A stretch of 38,176 nt of DNA from Wuchereria bancrofti (lineage: Eukaryota; Nematoda; Chromadorea; Rhabditida; Onchocercidae). Positions within the stretch are counted from its first letter, which is position 1. Every line of letters starts with the position of its first letter. Under the pieces are notes generated by a model. The model did no database searches. It was not told where the DNA came from and worked only from the letters and a program-made list of their open reading frames with translations. Position numbers and translations under genes: made by a program. This document shows, piece by piece, positions 11,243 through 27,375 of this stretch. The stretch lies in the NCBI GenBank assembly GCA_005281725.1, contig SSBO01000026.1:1-38176 (forward strand), written 5' to 3'.

Positions 11243-11639
11243 TACAAAAAAAACCTGATAAATGATAATTCGGAATGAACATCCAACACCGATCTGTTAA
11301 TGTTTTTACAAATAAGTTTTTTCGCTTACGAAGCTTACTAGCTTATTCGAAACGAATTTTTTCAAACCTTGAATAAAAGCTTAAGCTCTCGAAGATATTA
11401 TACACTAAGCCTACTCCACCTTCAACTGACTCCAATATGTTAACACGATATCAGAAGGTTACGCACACATAATCGTGCATTTCTTTTCTTTAGAGATACT
11501 TTTAGAGATGAAATGATGAAAATTTTTTAGAGATAAAATGATGAAAAAGTTATTTTTTCTCTTGCTTAAAAATCCTATTCCGGTGATTTGCACTCAAAAA
11601 AAAAAGTTGGAAATTTCTGAAAAAAAAAAGTGAAAGAAG

Positions 11640-12272
11640 AAAGAAAAGATACGCTTTATAGTCATCAAGAAATGGATTAAGAAATGCAAGCAAATCGAAA
11701 TATTTTGCGCAAGAACTCCTCAAAGGAGGAGTGCCTTGAATTCGTCTTAATGTTCGGTCTCGTGCATAAGCAAACTTTAACTTATTCCATCTTCTACGAC
11801 ATCCATCACCTGAAAATATTGATTGACAATGTTATTAACAGAAGGTAAATTTAACATAGGTAAATTTAACATAGGCAAATAAATCAATAAAAAATCTGTT
11901 AGTGAATATCGCTGTAAAATATGCAATTATTTTTCTAACAAAACATCACTCTTTATACTGTATGACTTTGATATCAAATATAATCAAGCTATTTGCTAAT
12001 TATAGTGATATATGATTCCACTTAAATCCTCAATAAAAATCTATCGTCAATGTCATTTATCAGTTTTAATTTTGTAAACAAATATATTGAATCAAAACTT
12101 TTCAACGAACAATTACCGTTAATATCATGTCCTCGTTGCTGCACACATTTTGCAACAGTTGCCAGGCTTTCTCACGTCTTGAACCTCATTTTTGATAACC
12201 CTTCATACGTATGTCATAAATTATTGGATGTGCTTTTACCACATCGATAAAGTCATCGAAGATTGTCGACAT
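11640..12272 (-). pseudogene. MADF-domain (Myb/SANT-like, Adf-1 type) gene, broken
   Basis: The first exon 12272-12117 starts M-S-T-I-F-D-D-F-I-D-V-V-K-A-H-P-I-I-Y-D, the usual opening of a MADF DNA-binding domain. An in-frame TGA (codon 29, about 12188-12186) follows, then R-R-E-K-A-W-Q-L-L. The second exon from about 11809 gives C-R-R-R-W-N-K-L-K-F-A-Y-A-R-D and K-Y-F-D-L-L-A-F-L-N-P-F-L, the rest of the domain. The donor after codon 52 and the acceptor at 11810 differ in phase, a second sign of decay or a misread splice site. MADF proteins are transcription regulators. Downstream exons were not found, though the block at 11242-11094 (listed with the kinase) might belong here instead. Confidence 0.65.
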
Positions 12273-13736
12273 GATCAAACCTGAAATACAACAAAATTGC
12301 TTCATAAATTCATTATAGGAACAAAAAAGGAAAAAATACAAAACAAAAATAAAGACCAAGCCGAAGGTATAATTAAATTTCATGGTGCTAAAAATGACAA
12401 AATAGAAGACATGTTAGCTTTAATTTTTCGATAAAATAAAAATCATTTTTAATCTGTCCGATCATACATATCCTTTATCTATCAAGCTAGATTTCGATAT
12501 TAATGGCTGCGATTAAGAACCATTACTGGACTAAATAAGAGTATTTGAAGGTACTGAATTGTAGCATATAAGTTGTGTATTGTAAACTAGATCTTATGGA
12601 TAAGTTAAAAAACAAATTCAAACTAGGTAAAATCGTTGTATTATTAGGAATGATATCAAGAAAAAGAATGAACAAACCAAACGCTTCCAGGTGATTTTGA
12701 GATTGTAAATAATAACAAGCAAACGATTTCTCTAACGGAATATTCTTATTCCATTGCAATTGTGTCAATATCAACACAAAATCGTTGCATTACTATTATT
12801 ATTAGAATAAGGATAACTGTACAGATCAAAATGTTTAGTTTTTCATAATGATAAGCTTTTTTTCCTTTTTTTAAACAAAGTTGCTAGACAAATTAGATTA
12901 GACAAAATCCAACAATCCGACACGAGGAATCGTATTGAAACGCAATTCATGCTACAGTACTAGTCATCCAGAAATCTAAACTGATATACTAGCAAATTTA
13001 CTCAACTCAATGATCCAGCACCAATTTAAAGCGAACTTGAACAAATCCAAGCCTAATACCTGTCAAAAAAATGATCTTCAAACTTTCCGTTGTGTATAAA
13101 ATTGAAATCCCTTTTTTTTAAAGCAGGAATTTCTTTCCGGATAAAAAAACCCAAAGTCGATGTACAATGCAGAACTCGAAATATGCGTGTTTGCACTTTT
13201 TTATGAAATAATCATACGGAACTAAGGGATTTATCTGAACAAATGGCATAACTTCCAATGAGATTGAATGCATTATTTGGACCGGCGGCTTGTTATAATT
13301 AACGAATGTTTTCTTCAAGCCACTCATTGACCCAATAATAAAAACAGCAAAAGAGAAATCCATTAGTGCTATTCACAGATAAGATAAAGGTACAGAACTT
13401 CAAAATTTCTAGAGTGTAACTTTTTGAGTGAATGTATTGTACTTGCACGGGATTATAATCATAATCCCTTTACTTAATAAATCCCTTTCTCATCCCGAAA
13501 AAAACCGTAGAAATACAGTAAAATAAGGGTACTTCGAAGATATACTTTTCATTAATAAACATTTTCACTCCAACGAAGAATGAACTTTTTCTACTACAAA
13601 AGTGCATGTCTCAGCTGACATCAACGAAAAAGCTATCCAAATCAAATCGAAAAAAAGAAACATCCAAATGATAACACAAAAATCAAAACCAAATTCTGAT
13701 CATGCTTTCTCCTCACATTAACTCAGTGCGTATCTG
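12273..13736. other. Intergenic, no recognisable gene
   Basis: The minus-strand open frames here (12523-12777, 13118-13363) are hydrophobic, lack splice or homology support and I do not call them genes. Small structures are present: a GGGATTAT-AATC-ATAATCCC hairpin at about 13449-13468 and a duplicated AAAATAGATTAACCGATCAG at about 13784-13827, the latter in the last intron of the hnRNP K gene. Confidence 0.5.
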
Positions 13737-16700
13737 TTATATTTCATTCAAATATCGTCGTCCCGCAACAGACTGGCGAACACTAAAATAGATTAACCGA
13801 TCAGTTCCTAAAATAGATTAACCGATCAGCAATACCACAATTTGGAAATTTACATCAGTAATAAGGCATTCATTATACTTCTATTCTTAGCTTGACTTTT
13901 TAAACACAATCAATAACGTTTTGGCTTAATCATAAGCCTGAACTATTTTGGTAATGTTCAGTATGATCGTTAAGCTATACAGATTTCTTCAATCCAACTG
14001 AAACTAATACTAACCACTGCTGCAATAAATACTGCGCTGTTTGTATAGCTGTTGATGTACCAGTAATCGTTATGATACGTTCACCAGATTCCTGCTGTGG
14101 TCCTACAACGATCTGAGCTCCTGATTCTTCACGTACTCTGTTGATACGTTCACCGCCTTTACCAATTATGGTACCACCAAGCTCATTTGGTATCGTGACC
14201 TAAGATTAATTTGCACTCTTTCCAAAAAGCTTTTAAAATAATAAGAGTAAATTACGCTAATCTGAAACCGCATTTGGAAAATCTTTTATTTTAATCTCAA
14301 CCTGAGTACTTTCTTCCGGTCCCATATATGGTGGCAACGCAACAGCTGATAAAGGACCACGTCCATCAATTTGTCGTTGAAAACTTCGGCCATAATTGCC
14401 GTATGAGGTCACTGCCATTGGTCCACGGATCATTGGACCACGGTAGTTACAATCTGGTGGATATCCACCATATTCAGACGAATAGCTTGGATCATAGAAC
14501 ATTGATTCATATGGCTTCGTTACTCCTTTGACTGGAATCTGAAAGACGCTTCCATCCGATAAACTCTACGACAAATTATAAAAATTTTGAAACATAATAT
14601 ACGCTCAACCACTTTTGGTTTCAGTGATTAAACTTCACAACAAATAAATCACTTATATCAATTAAACTGACAAGATTATACCTCTTTCAGCATGTTCATT
14701 ATATGATTCACGCAAGCTAATATTTTGTCAGGAGCTCCTTTAATTGATACAACACGTTCTGTAGATTGAGGTGGACACTGTGCAAACACCTAGAATTACA
14801 TCTACTATGCTGTATGATAATTCACAGTGGTCCGTTAAGACCAATAAAAAAAGAAACGAGTGTTCGCCAGCAAAAGCCAATTCATGCATAGATAATTCTA
14901 TAATTGGAACATTGGGAACCATCATAAGTCGAAAATGTGACGGTAATGTGAATTAACATAGAATGAACAATAATTCAAACCATATCCTTATGAAAATGAT
15001 AGTTAAATCCTTATCTTTGCATCGAGCAAGGAATATGTTAGAATTACCTTCATTTGAACACCAAGTTCTTCCTTCATTTCTTTAATTTTCGATCCCTGAC
15101 GACCGATAACGGCGCCAGCATGTGATGAATGTACCAAAACACGAAGCTCTATTGAACGATTTGAATCACCTTCTCGACTCTGTAATGCTCTCTAAAAAAT
15201 TTCCCATTTATCTGCTGTGCCAACGGATAAATCATTATAGAATAAACCCTCTTTGACAAGAATAAGCAATCCTTTATTATCCTGGAAAAACAACTGATGG
15301 GTATCAAAAGTCCCTAGCATGTGATCTGATCGACTGTAAACATTTTCCCCTGTTAAATTAATATTAAAATGCAATAAAACATGAATCAGAGTCAAACTAT
15401 AAAAATAGCATTAATGCATTCTCATGGTTCCCATTTCAATAAGCATAGTGTAATAAAAAAAAAAAAACAATAAATCAATTAACATCATCAAGTTTTGGAA
15501 TAATTTCGGTAACAACGGCGAGTACATTTTCGACTGTCGCAACAATAGTAGCAATTCTGGAAAGAACAATATGAAGATTTCAAATTTTCACAGTATAGTT
15601 TAACTTCGTTATTTTTAAACATATCCTTCTCTAATGTACATGTAATTCCTTGTTGAAAACAAGATCCGTGATTCAAAAATATATTAGTGATGTCGTTAAA
15701 AAAAATAACCAGTAAGATAAGAAACAACAGCTTCCCCAGCCGCTCAAAGTTATCACCTAGCAGAAAAGGATTAAAAATATTGGCAGATTCTTCTGCAGTA
15801 AGCTAATTTCATTTCAAAATGAAACAGAAAATACTCTGTTCGAATATTCAATGCACAACGTTTTTGTACATGTCGGAAAGTATCGACTCCAAAAAAAACA
15901 TTAGTAGTTCACCACTTAACTTAATTCAACTAATGGTTAGGCTAATCTCGGTTTTCATAAAAATTTCATCTAAAAGCAAAAATTAGTATTCCATGAAATA
16001 ATTACTAGAAACTGCAATGAATTACTTGAATAAACTAAAAAATTTGTTCCCGTTTAACAAATTGGAAAGAAGAAAAATACACAGAAAATTGAGAGACGGG
16101 AGCAGGGATTACCGTTCAGGAGTTTGGCTATCGGGGACTGTGACATTCGCATCGTACTGCAAAACAAAGAATGAAGTTTTAAATTTGAGAGGAAAAGAAA
16201 AAATTGAAAACTGGGATTGAAACGGAAGTTAGGACAAAGATAGGCAGTTGGTGTTTGTTAGTAGTGTTTGTCTTGGCCTTTCACTTAAATTCACAATCCA
16301 TAAATACATATTGCACCATCCAACAACAACAGGGTGTTGCAAGTGAATTGAAGGAGATCGGGCATCGGGATTGGATATCAGGATTGTAACTGGGAGTTAG
16401 GGCTGAAAAGAGCGCATTAATCAACTGTATCATATATGCATTCATTTTTTCGGGAAACATTTTTTAAGAAAGTAACATTTCAATGATATGAGTGAAGTAA
16501 TATTTTTTTTCTTTTTGAATATATCATTTTGAATTATTTCACAATTTTTACGTAAAAAGGAATACCGACCGTCCAACTAGAAGAACTTCAGGATCATTCA
16601 GCGCAGTGCGTATCTCTATGACTAACTACACATTGGATACGGCTAAGTAAACATCATCAAAGACAGCTCATGTCAACTGTTAAAACTACCTACCTGGCAC

Positions 16701-17066
16701 TAACCTTTAACCTGATACTTGTAATGCCGGTCGTCAAAAACTGTCCAATCGAAATCAAATATGAAATCAAAATGTCCAACATTTCACGACAACTTTAAGT
16801 TCGTTCCGTGCGATCCCAACATGTTTAATATAATTTTTCTTGAAAAAGTACAAAAAAAGTCAAACCTCCAATCTCAATCGTTTGATATTTTCGCCACCTT
16901 TACCGATGATTCCACCAGCCCCACGACTGGACATCAGCAATCTTAATTCATATTTGCCAGCTGCCAAAGCTTCTTGATAGCTGTCCGGTCGCTGTCGCTT
17001 ACCGGATTTTACACTTTCATGAATATCCGATGAGCCTAAATCATCATCAACACCGTGGCGTTTCAT
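13737..17066 (-). CDS. hrpk-1-like: hnRNP K homologue, three KH domains, eight exons, 345 aa
   Basis: Exons (minus): 17066-16866, 16156-16113, 15556-15484, 15191-15048, 14789-14682, 14538-14302, 14199-14015, 13782-13737. All have GT..AG ends and matching phases, total 1038 nt with a TAA stop. KH1 begins near residue 40 ([16 protein letters not shown]), is split by a 44-nt exon ([10 protein letters not shown]) and ends [19 protein letters not shown]2 carries [20 protein letters not shown] short Tyr/Gly/Arg-rich linker (about 55 residues) replaces the longer mammalian middle region. KH3 has the perfect loop [13 protein letters not shown]. An N-terminal basic K-R-Q-R stretch suggests nuclear import. 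The family binds C-rich RNA/ssDNA in splicing, transcription and translation control. No break was found. Identity as hnRNP K rather than PCBP rests on the N terminus and KH spacing. Confidence 0.93.
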
Positions 17067-17095
17067 CGTTCGCCAGTGCCAACTGACAAAACTTC

Positions 17096-17097
17096 TC
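17096..17097 (-). other. Likely spliced-leader acceptor for the hnRNP K gene
   Basis: On the minus strand CAGTTTTAG precedes AGAAG 30 bases before the ATG at 17066, with no donor visible between. In nematodes such an AG shortly upstream of the start codon is the usual trans-splice site. It could instead be the acceptor of an ordinary 5' UTR intron. Confidence 0.45.
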
Positions 17098-17527
17098 TAA
17101 AACTGACACAATGACACAACTGACACAACTCATCAAATGAAGATAATAAATAAGACATACCAATAGGATAATATTCATGTAATCAAAATGCGAAAAGTAT
17201 CAAATCTACAAATATAGAAGGCATTACATAAAACTGAATCAAAATTTTTAATTCAGTCCAACTCGATTCTTCATTTACACAATTGCAATTGTTTAATTCA
17301 TTCCTAACGCACCGCTTTTGATATGCACAATAAGCTCAAGTCTTAAAATGGTACAGCACGAGCAAAAATATACAAAAGCCAACAAATAAAAACTGATAAT
17401 AATGACAATAATTTATCAATTATTTGTAAGATTTCAACAAGCGTTCATTCGCGAAAATAGCTCCAACATAGACAAAATTTTTTTCACATCCATTCCCACT
17501 TACTAAAATATTTGTCTTCGCATGAAT

Positions 17528-17582
17528 TGTACATATATATGTATGTATGTATGCATACATGTATGTATGTGCGTGCGCACGC
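17528..17582. repeat. Alternating GTAT/GCAC microsatellite
   Basis: ATATATGTATGTATGTATGCATACATGTATGTATGTGCGTGCGCAC is an almost strict purine-pyrimidine alternation in the spacer upstream of hnRNP K. Such tracts can adopt Z-form DNA. No function is shown. Confidence 0.8.
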
Positions 17583-17754
17583 CAAATTCGCAACACTAAG
17601 AACAAAAGTATGAGCAACAACATAAATTTTCATGAATAAATTTGCTGAATAGTAGCTGTAAGATAGAAGGAAATGAAAACAGTCAAAAAGTAAAACACTT
17701 CAGCAAACTATTTAATAAAAGTTATTGATTACATGACTAAAAAAGTTAACCATA

Positions 17755-18732
<978 letters not shown>

Positions 18733-18733
18733 N
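18733..18733. other. Single N, contig junction 1
   Basis: One undetermined base between GTGGTCTTG and ACTCCAAAATGG. Sequence to the right restarts at the equivalent of 17839. Confidence 0.95.
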
Positions 18734-20310
<1,577 letters not shown>

Positions 20311-20311
20311 N
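20311..20311. other. Single N, contig junction 2
   Basis: One undetermined base between AACCGGTAGC and AAACTGGGATGG. Sequence restarts at the equivalent of 17755. Confidence 0.95.
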
Positions 20312-22230
<1,919 letters not shown>

Positions 22231-23338
22231 TAGCTTTAGTTTGTTATGCTTTAGATCTCTTAGATCAATTATGATTCTCGTGTGATGCCTTCGATATCCC
22301 TTAATATTTGGCACAATGACTGCATTAAAATGAACAGGTTGGTTCATATATTTACAATTTAAAACTGATCAGATGAATATGAACTGAAACAGTTTTTACC
22401 TGTATTTCATGTTACAAAAAAAAACTGGATTGACTGGTTGTTCATTGTAAAAAACGAAATCGATAAATTCTTAGCAAGTTACTATTCTCGATCTTTTTAT
22501 TTTCTTTCATGATAGACTTTTTATCATTCATTTAAATTATATACCAGTGCAATGTGAAATCAATTGCTTATGAACGATTAATGAAAGAATGAAAAGCTCC
22601 CGAAACGACACGCAATTATTTAAAATCCCACTACTCCTAATCTTTTTACGGAAATCAACATTATTACTAGATTGTTGTGAGGGACAGGAAGTAAGTAATC
22701 CGTGTTAAATAACTATGAAATGCCAAATTCGAATCGGAGTTTTAGCAGATTCATATTTCCATGAGATTAGGATTTGGATCGTACACAGGGGAGGCCAACG
22801 TGACAGGTGCTTGATAAGAAAGAAAGGGGTTGATAAGAAAAGAGAGCCATGGTTAGATATTGTGCAACGGCGGAGGTTGTAGAGGTGCTGGGCACTTGCA
22901 AGATGTGTGGTGCGTAGTGAAATTACGGTGCAATGTGGTTACAGTAATTAAAAGAATTTATCCATGGAAGTTATACATGAAAAGGATAAGTATCAAATAA
23001 TCGTCGCAGATTTATCAATGCATGTATTAACGGTACCATTTGCTTATACGAGTGGTACCGTATTGACCTTATTCAGTTTTTATTGCTGTATTTAGTAAGG
23101 TTCCTGTAAGCTAAGAAATTCATTCCAGTAACTGTAAAATGACTGGAGGTTTTGCGTTTTGAAGAGTTTCTCAGGATAAATATTAGTTTAGAGTAAGTTA
23201 TATACATATCACTTACGTATATGTGAGTTCCAGATATGTATGTATTCATTTATACTCATATGATGTGTAGAGCAGTATTTATAATTCAGATGTTAAAGTT
23301 GTGAGCAATGGAAGTTTGATTACAAGTTATGCGATGAG
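22231..23338. other. Intergenic, nothing recognised
   Basis: The interval includes a GC-richer patch (about 22780-22930, purine-rich on the plus strand) and a GGTACC-containing short repeat (about 23031-23055). I see no coding pattern, RNA gene or transposon signature. Confidence 0.5.
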
Positions 23339-24201
23339 ATGGCCGGAAATTTTTGGCAAAACTCAAACTGGTTCGTACAAACTAGCCTTTTATGAAAATT
23401 TATCATATAGATTTAGATATATGACTGTAATAATTTATGTTATTTTTTGTTTTCAATTTGCATATTTGATGATTATATGTTTATCATTTTCAGCGCTTTC
23501 TTCTTTTTTTTGACACTATTGCATAAAATACGTGAGTTAATTAACTATAGCTGGAAAATTTCTAGGGAGCAATGGATTTTGGACAAGTAGGATATTCTGC
23601 GTATGCGTGGTCAAGATATGAAATGTATCACAGAGGAAGAATATACGAAACTGATGATATTTTCGTGCTATTGTAAGAATGTTATTCATTTATTGGTCTA
23701 TGATGCGTATTGCAATTGTTGCTGACGCACATTCTGTTCAAATATATGTGTCATGGAGGTCTCATGGAAGAATTTCGCAGTCATTGAAGTATTGTTTTCA
23801 TTTTTAGTCTGAATTTAAGATGTTTTGTAGTTATATATGCGATTGGAATGGATTCACAGCAACCTCATAAAACACGGATGCAAGTGATTGCCACGTTTTT
23901 TTTTACACACTTTTTTTAGCGTTTGTTTACTTCCGTCATTTTTATACGAGGTAATGAAATTTTGTAAAATCTTCGCGTGAAAGGTAAAAATATAAGGGGA
24001 TGTTCAGAGGATGTTTTTTTGAATGTTTGGACTTAGGATTTGTTCAGCGTTCCAGATAAACCTCCGCATACATTTTTATTTCAGACGGTCACTGAAAAAT
24101 ATTGATTCATTTCTGTTGGCTCCTACTTTATTTTTGGCATCAAAAGTTGAAGAACTTGGAATGATATCGCACAATAAACTTATACAGTCTACAAATGCTT
24201 T
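23339..24201 (+). pseudogene. Cyclin C, 5' half, unprocessed pseudogene
   Basis: Four exon blocks with matching phases: 23339-23370 (M-A-G-N-F-W-Q-N-S), 23551-23672 (Q-W-I-L-D-K, stop, D-I-L-R...E-E-E-Y), 23831-about 23955 (D-S-Q-Q-P-H-K-T-R-M-Q-V-I-A-T ... V-Y-F-R-H-F-Y) and 24085-about 24201 (R-S-L-K-N-I-D-S-F-L-L-A-P-T then F-L-A-S-K-V-E-E-L-G). This is the N terminus and first half of the cyclin box of cyclin C, partner of CDK8 in the Mediator kinase module. Lesions: TAG at 23588-23590 where Gln is expected, a 23-base T-rich insertion splitting I-A-T from V-Y-F, loss of one residue in A-P-T-x-x-F-L-A-S-K, and no second half of the cyclin fold downstream. Introns are kept, so it arose by DNA duplication or decay in place. 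Confidence 0.85.
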
Positions 24202-25297
24202 TTTTTGGTGAAGTTTTTAAAAAAATTTTTTGGTTATTTGGCACGTCAAACGCAATTCTGTTTTTTTCTCAGTGCATGCTGAGTGGGTCAGGCAGGGCAT
24301 TGCTTTCGATATAATTGTGACTAAATTCTAAGAATCATTTTCATAATGCATTCAGAGAGAAGTAAGTTTGCAATAAGAAATTACTACAGTTATTATGTTT
24401 ATGGGTAGATTTCAAAAGTTTCTCAATAATATTTTCGGTATAGTTTAAGATGGTGTTAGTTCATATTATTATTTAAAAAATATAAACTTATATTTTAGTA
24501 AACTGGAATGAAATATTGCTAAAATTCATGTACATGTAATACGTTTCACTTTATCAAATAGCAATTATAAGCAAAGTATTTTCTTTTTTCATATGTATCG
24601 AATTAATTTTATGATTAAAAATATCATTAGGTCATACCAATTGATGATTACAATATATTATTAATTTTATACTATAATAACATTTATCTGCTAGAATAAT
24701 AAATATGTATAATGATATAGCATCCATATACAAGTGTTATAGAATTAGAAAATTACAGAAAAAAAAATATATACAAAAAAATATAAAATTTATTAATTCT
24801 GATTTGCATGCGATATTAGCTATTAATTCTGATATTAGCTATTAATTAATTCTGATATGCATGCGATATTTATGAAATTCTGATGATAAATAATTTTTTT
24901 TTATCTTCCAAGTTTCAAACCAAATTTTAACAATTTTAACATCATTTCAGTTGCATCTTAAACGCAATTAAAGTAAATTGCTGCATTTGCAAAACAAATA
25001 AAAATTCAATCAATAAATAACTAGAAATGGATAGGATAAATAAGAGTGGTAAACAATTGACAATGTTTCTTTTTCTTTGATGCATTTTCTCTTTGTTCTA
25101 AAGATACCTGAAGAAGAGAGAGGACAAAAACATAAGGTGGATGAAGACATTTAGCAAGAACAAAAATTCTGGCACAAGCACTCAGACTAATTCATTCATT
25201 TCTTTTCCCTCTCGTCATTTCTTTCTTTTATTTCTTTTATTCATTTTTATTAATTCAAACCAAATTTCAATTTGCCCGCAATATTAGGTAATTTATA
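24202..25297. other. Intergenic; one exon-like scrap
   Basis: AT-rich with no clear gene. At 25104-25154 a CTAAAG acceptor-like site is followed by a short charged frame (I-P-E-E-E-R-G-Q-K-H-K-V-D-E-D-I, stop) that could be a terminal exon remnant, possibly of the cyclin C locus. Support is weak. Confidence 0.3.
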
Positions 25298-25445
25298 TGA
25301 ATGAATGAATGAATGAATGAATGGATGAATGAATTGAATTGAATTGAATTGAATTGAATGAATTGAATTGAATGAATTGAATTGAATGAATTGGATTGAA
25401 TGAACTGAATTGAATGAATTGAATTGAATGAATGAATTGAATGAA
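25298..25445. repeat. GAAT/GAATT microsatellite
   Basis: About 148 bases of mixed TGAA and TTGAA units (five- and four-base periods interleaved). The long open frame on the minus strand here is a product of the repeat and is not a gene. Confidence 0.9.
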
Positions 25446-25446
25446 A

Positions 25447-26314
25447 TAAAAAATAAATTTGCTGCATCTCATACATCATTTATATTCTTCCAATTCCAAA
25501 TATTTACATATTTATAACAGCGAATATTACTTTAACAAAAATTAATTTTTAATTTGAACAAAACTTCAATATTTCTAACGTTTTAAACTCATCGAATTTA
25601 TTTCAGATAAAAAAAATCATTTTTCTACTTTTTGCATTATTAGCATTGCAAGAAAAAGCAATCAGAAAAAGAAAAAACAATTCCGGATTTCACCACGGTG
25701 ATAAATTTTAGTAGAAACTGTAAAAACTTGCAAATTTGGACATAAATGACTGAAGTTTGCGGAACAGGAGATGAGGAGGTTATAGGAAATACCGTTGAAG
25801 GACTAGAAAATTTTGGCAAAACATGAAGTCCGGAAGCATTGACGATTATTGCCAAATTCACAAACTTTAGTAATCCAACGAAACTTTTGATTTGATATTA
25901 ATTAATGAAAATCAAATCATTCAAAAACAATAATTTTGAAATCATTCAAAAACAATAATTTTATTTAAATGTTTGCTTCTGTTTCGTCCCATGAATAAGG
26001 AATCACTGCTTTGATGTTCTTTTCCGCATTTCTTACATCGGAATGGTCTGATAAACAATCGAATCTGTGTTCTTATTTCGTTTTTCCCATTTTTCCTTTT
26101 CTTCATTGTTTGCTGCTTTTTCGAACTGACTTCTCCCCAATGGCATTTTACTTCCGTGCATTGGCTTAGCTGCAAATTTGCCCTCAATTTTGTTCGTGTC
26201 GATTGTTTTATATATTTTAAAGAAAACGGTAAATAATACCCGAATTTGAAATAATATACCTAAGGAAATGATATATCTGTGGAAATGATACAACTATGGA
26301 AATGATATATCTAT
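25447..26314. repeat. Left arm of ~870-bp inverted repeat
   Basis: It is the reverse complement of 26506-27375. Mirrored open frames satisfy a coordinate sum of 52820 throughout the arm. The outer edge sums to 52822 because an A/T run differs by 2 bases (near 25615 / 27206). One substitution was noticed at about 25785 / 27035. Inside, minus-strand frames include a Lys/Glu-rich segment (A-A-N-N-E-E-K-E-K-W-E-K-R) and, in a neighbouring frame, a C-K-K-C-G-K-E-H motif, perhaps a damaged small zinc-binding protein. I do not recognise it. Confidence 0.9.
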
Positions 26315-26572
26315 GACCACAGATATATCATTTCCACAGATATATCATTTCCAGAGATATATCATTTCCACAGATATATCATTTCCACAGATATATCATT
26401 TCCACAGATATATCATTTCCACAGATATATCATTTCCACAGATATATCATTTCCACAGATATATCATTTCCACAGATATATCATTTCCACAGATATATCA
26501 TTTCCACAGATATATCATTTCCATAGTTGTATCATTTCCACAGATATATCATTTCCTTAGGTATATTATTTC
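26247..26572. repeat. 17-bp satellite array at palindrome centre
   Basis: The unit CACAGATATATCATTTC recurs every 17 bases from 26318 to 26555 (14 units), with a diverged unit to 26572. About four units in the opposite orientation lie at 26247-26314, and orientation switches at about 26315. The 17-bp period is not a multiple of three, so the open frame 26313-26603 repeats every 17 codons and is not evidence of a protein. Confidence 0.93.
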
Positions 26573-27375
26573 AAATTCGGGTATTATTTACCGTTTTCTT
26601 TAAAATATATAAAACAATCGACACGAACAAAATTGAGGGCAAATTTGCAGCTAAGCCAATGCACGGAAGTAAAATGCCATTGGGGAGAAGTCAGTTCGAA
26701 AAAGCAGCAAACAATGAAGAAAAGGAAAAATGGGAAAAACGAAATAAGAACACAGATTCGATTGTTTATCAGACCATTCCGATGTAAGAAATGCGGAAAA
26801 GAACATCAAAGCAGTGATTCATTATTCATGGGACGAAACAGAAGCAAACATTTAAATAAAATTATTGTTTTTGAATGATTTCAAAATTATTGTTTTTGAA
26901 TGATTTGATTTTCATTAATTAATATCAAATCAAAAGTTTCGTTGGATTACTAAAGTTTGTGAATTTGGCAATAATCGTCAATGCTTCCGGACTTCATGTT
27001 TTGCCAAAATTTTCTAGTCCTTCAACGGTATTTCTTATAACCTCCTCATCTCCTGTTCCGCAAACTTCAGTCATTTATGTCCAAATTTGCAAGTTTTTAC
27101 AGTTTCTACTAAAATTTATCACCGTGGTGAAATCCGGAATTGTTTTTTCTTTTTCTGATTGCTTTTTCTTGCAATGCTAATAATGCAAAAAGTAGAAAAA
27201 TGATTTTTTTTTATCTGAAATAAATTCGATGAGTTTAAAACGTTAGAAATATTGAAGTTTTGTTCAAATTAAAAATTAATTTTTGTTAAAGTAATATTCG
27301 CTGTTTATAAATATGTAAATATTTGGAATTGGAAGAATATAAATGATGTATGAGATGCAGCAAATTTATTTTTTA
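26506..27375. repeat. Right arm of ~870-bp inverted repeat
   Basis: It mirrors 25447-26314. The same Lys/Glu-rich and C-x2-C frames appear here on the plus strand (26527-26787, 26633-26878). The arm ends at 27375; unique sequence leading to the phosphatase gene follows. Confidence 0.9.

Noticed and set aside
13118..13363. 81-aa minus-strand open frame downstream of hnRNP K
   Set aside because: No recognised family, may lie in the 3' UTR or spacer; no exon structure supports it.
14328..14531. 67-aa plus-strand frame
   Set aside because: Shadow of hnRNP K exon 6, which has matching splice sites and phase on the minus strand.
25267..25479. 70-aa Ser/Ile/Gln-rich open frame on the minus strand
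   Set aside because: Direct translation of the GAATT/GAAT microsatellite.
26247..26572. CRISPR array
   Set aside because: Head-to-tail 17-bp units without unique spacers; eukaryotic satellite.
26313..26603. 96-aa repetitive open frame
   Set aside because: Frame produced by a 17-bp satellite whose period is not a multiple of three; no start context or homology.
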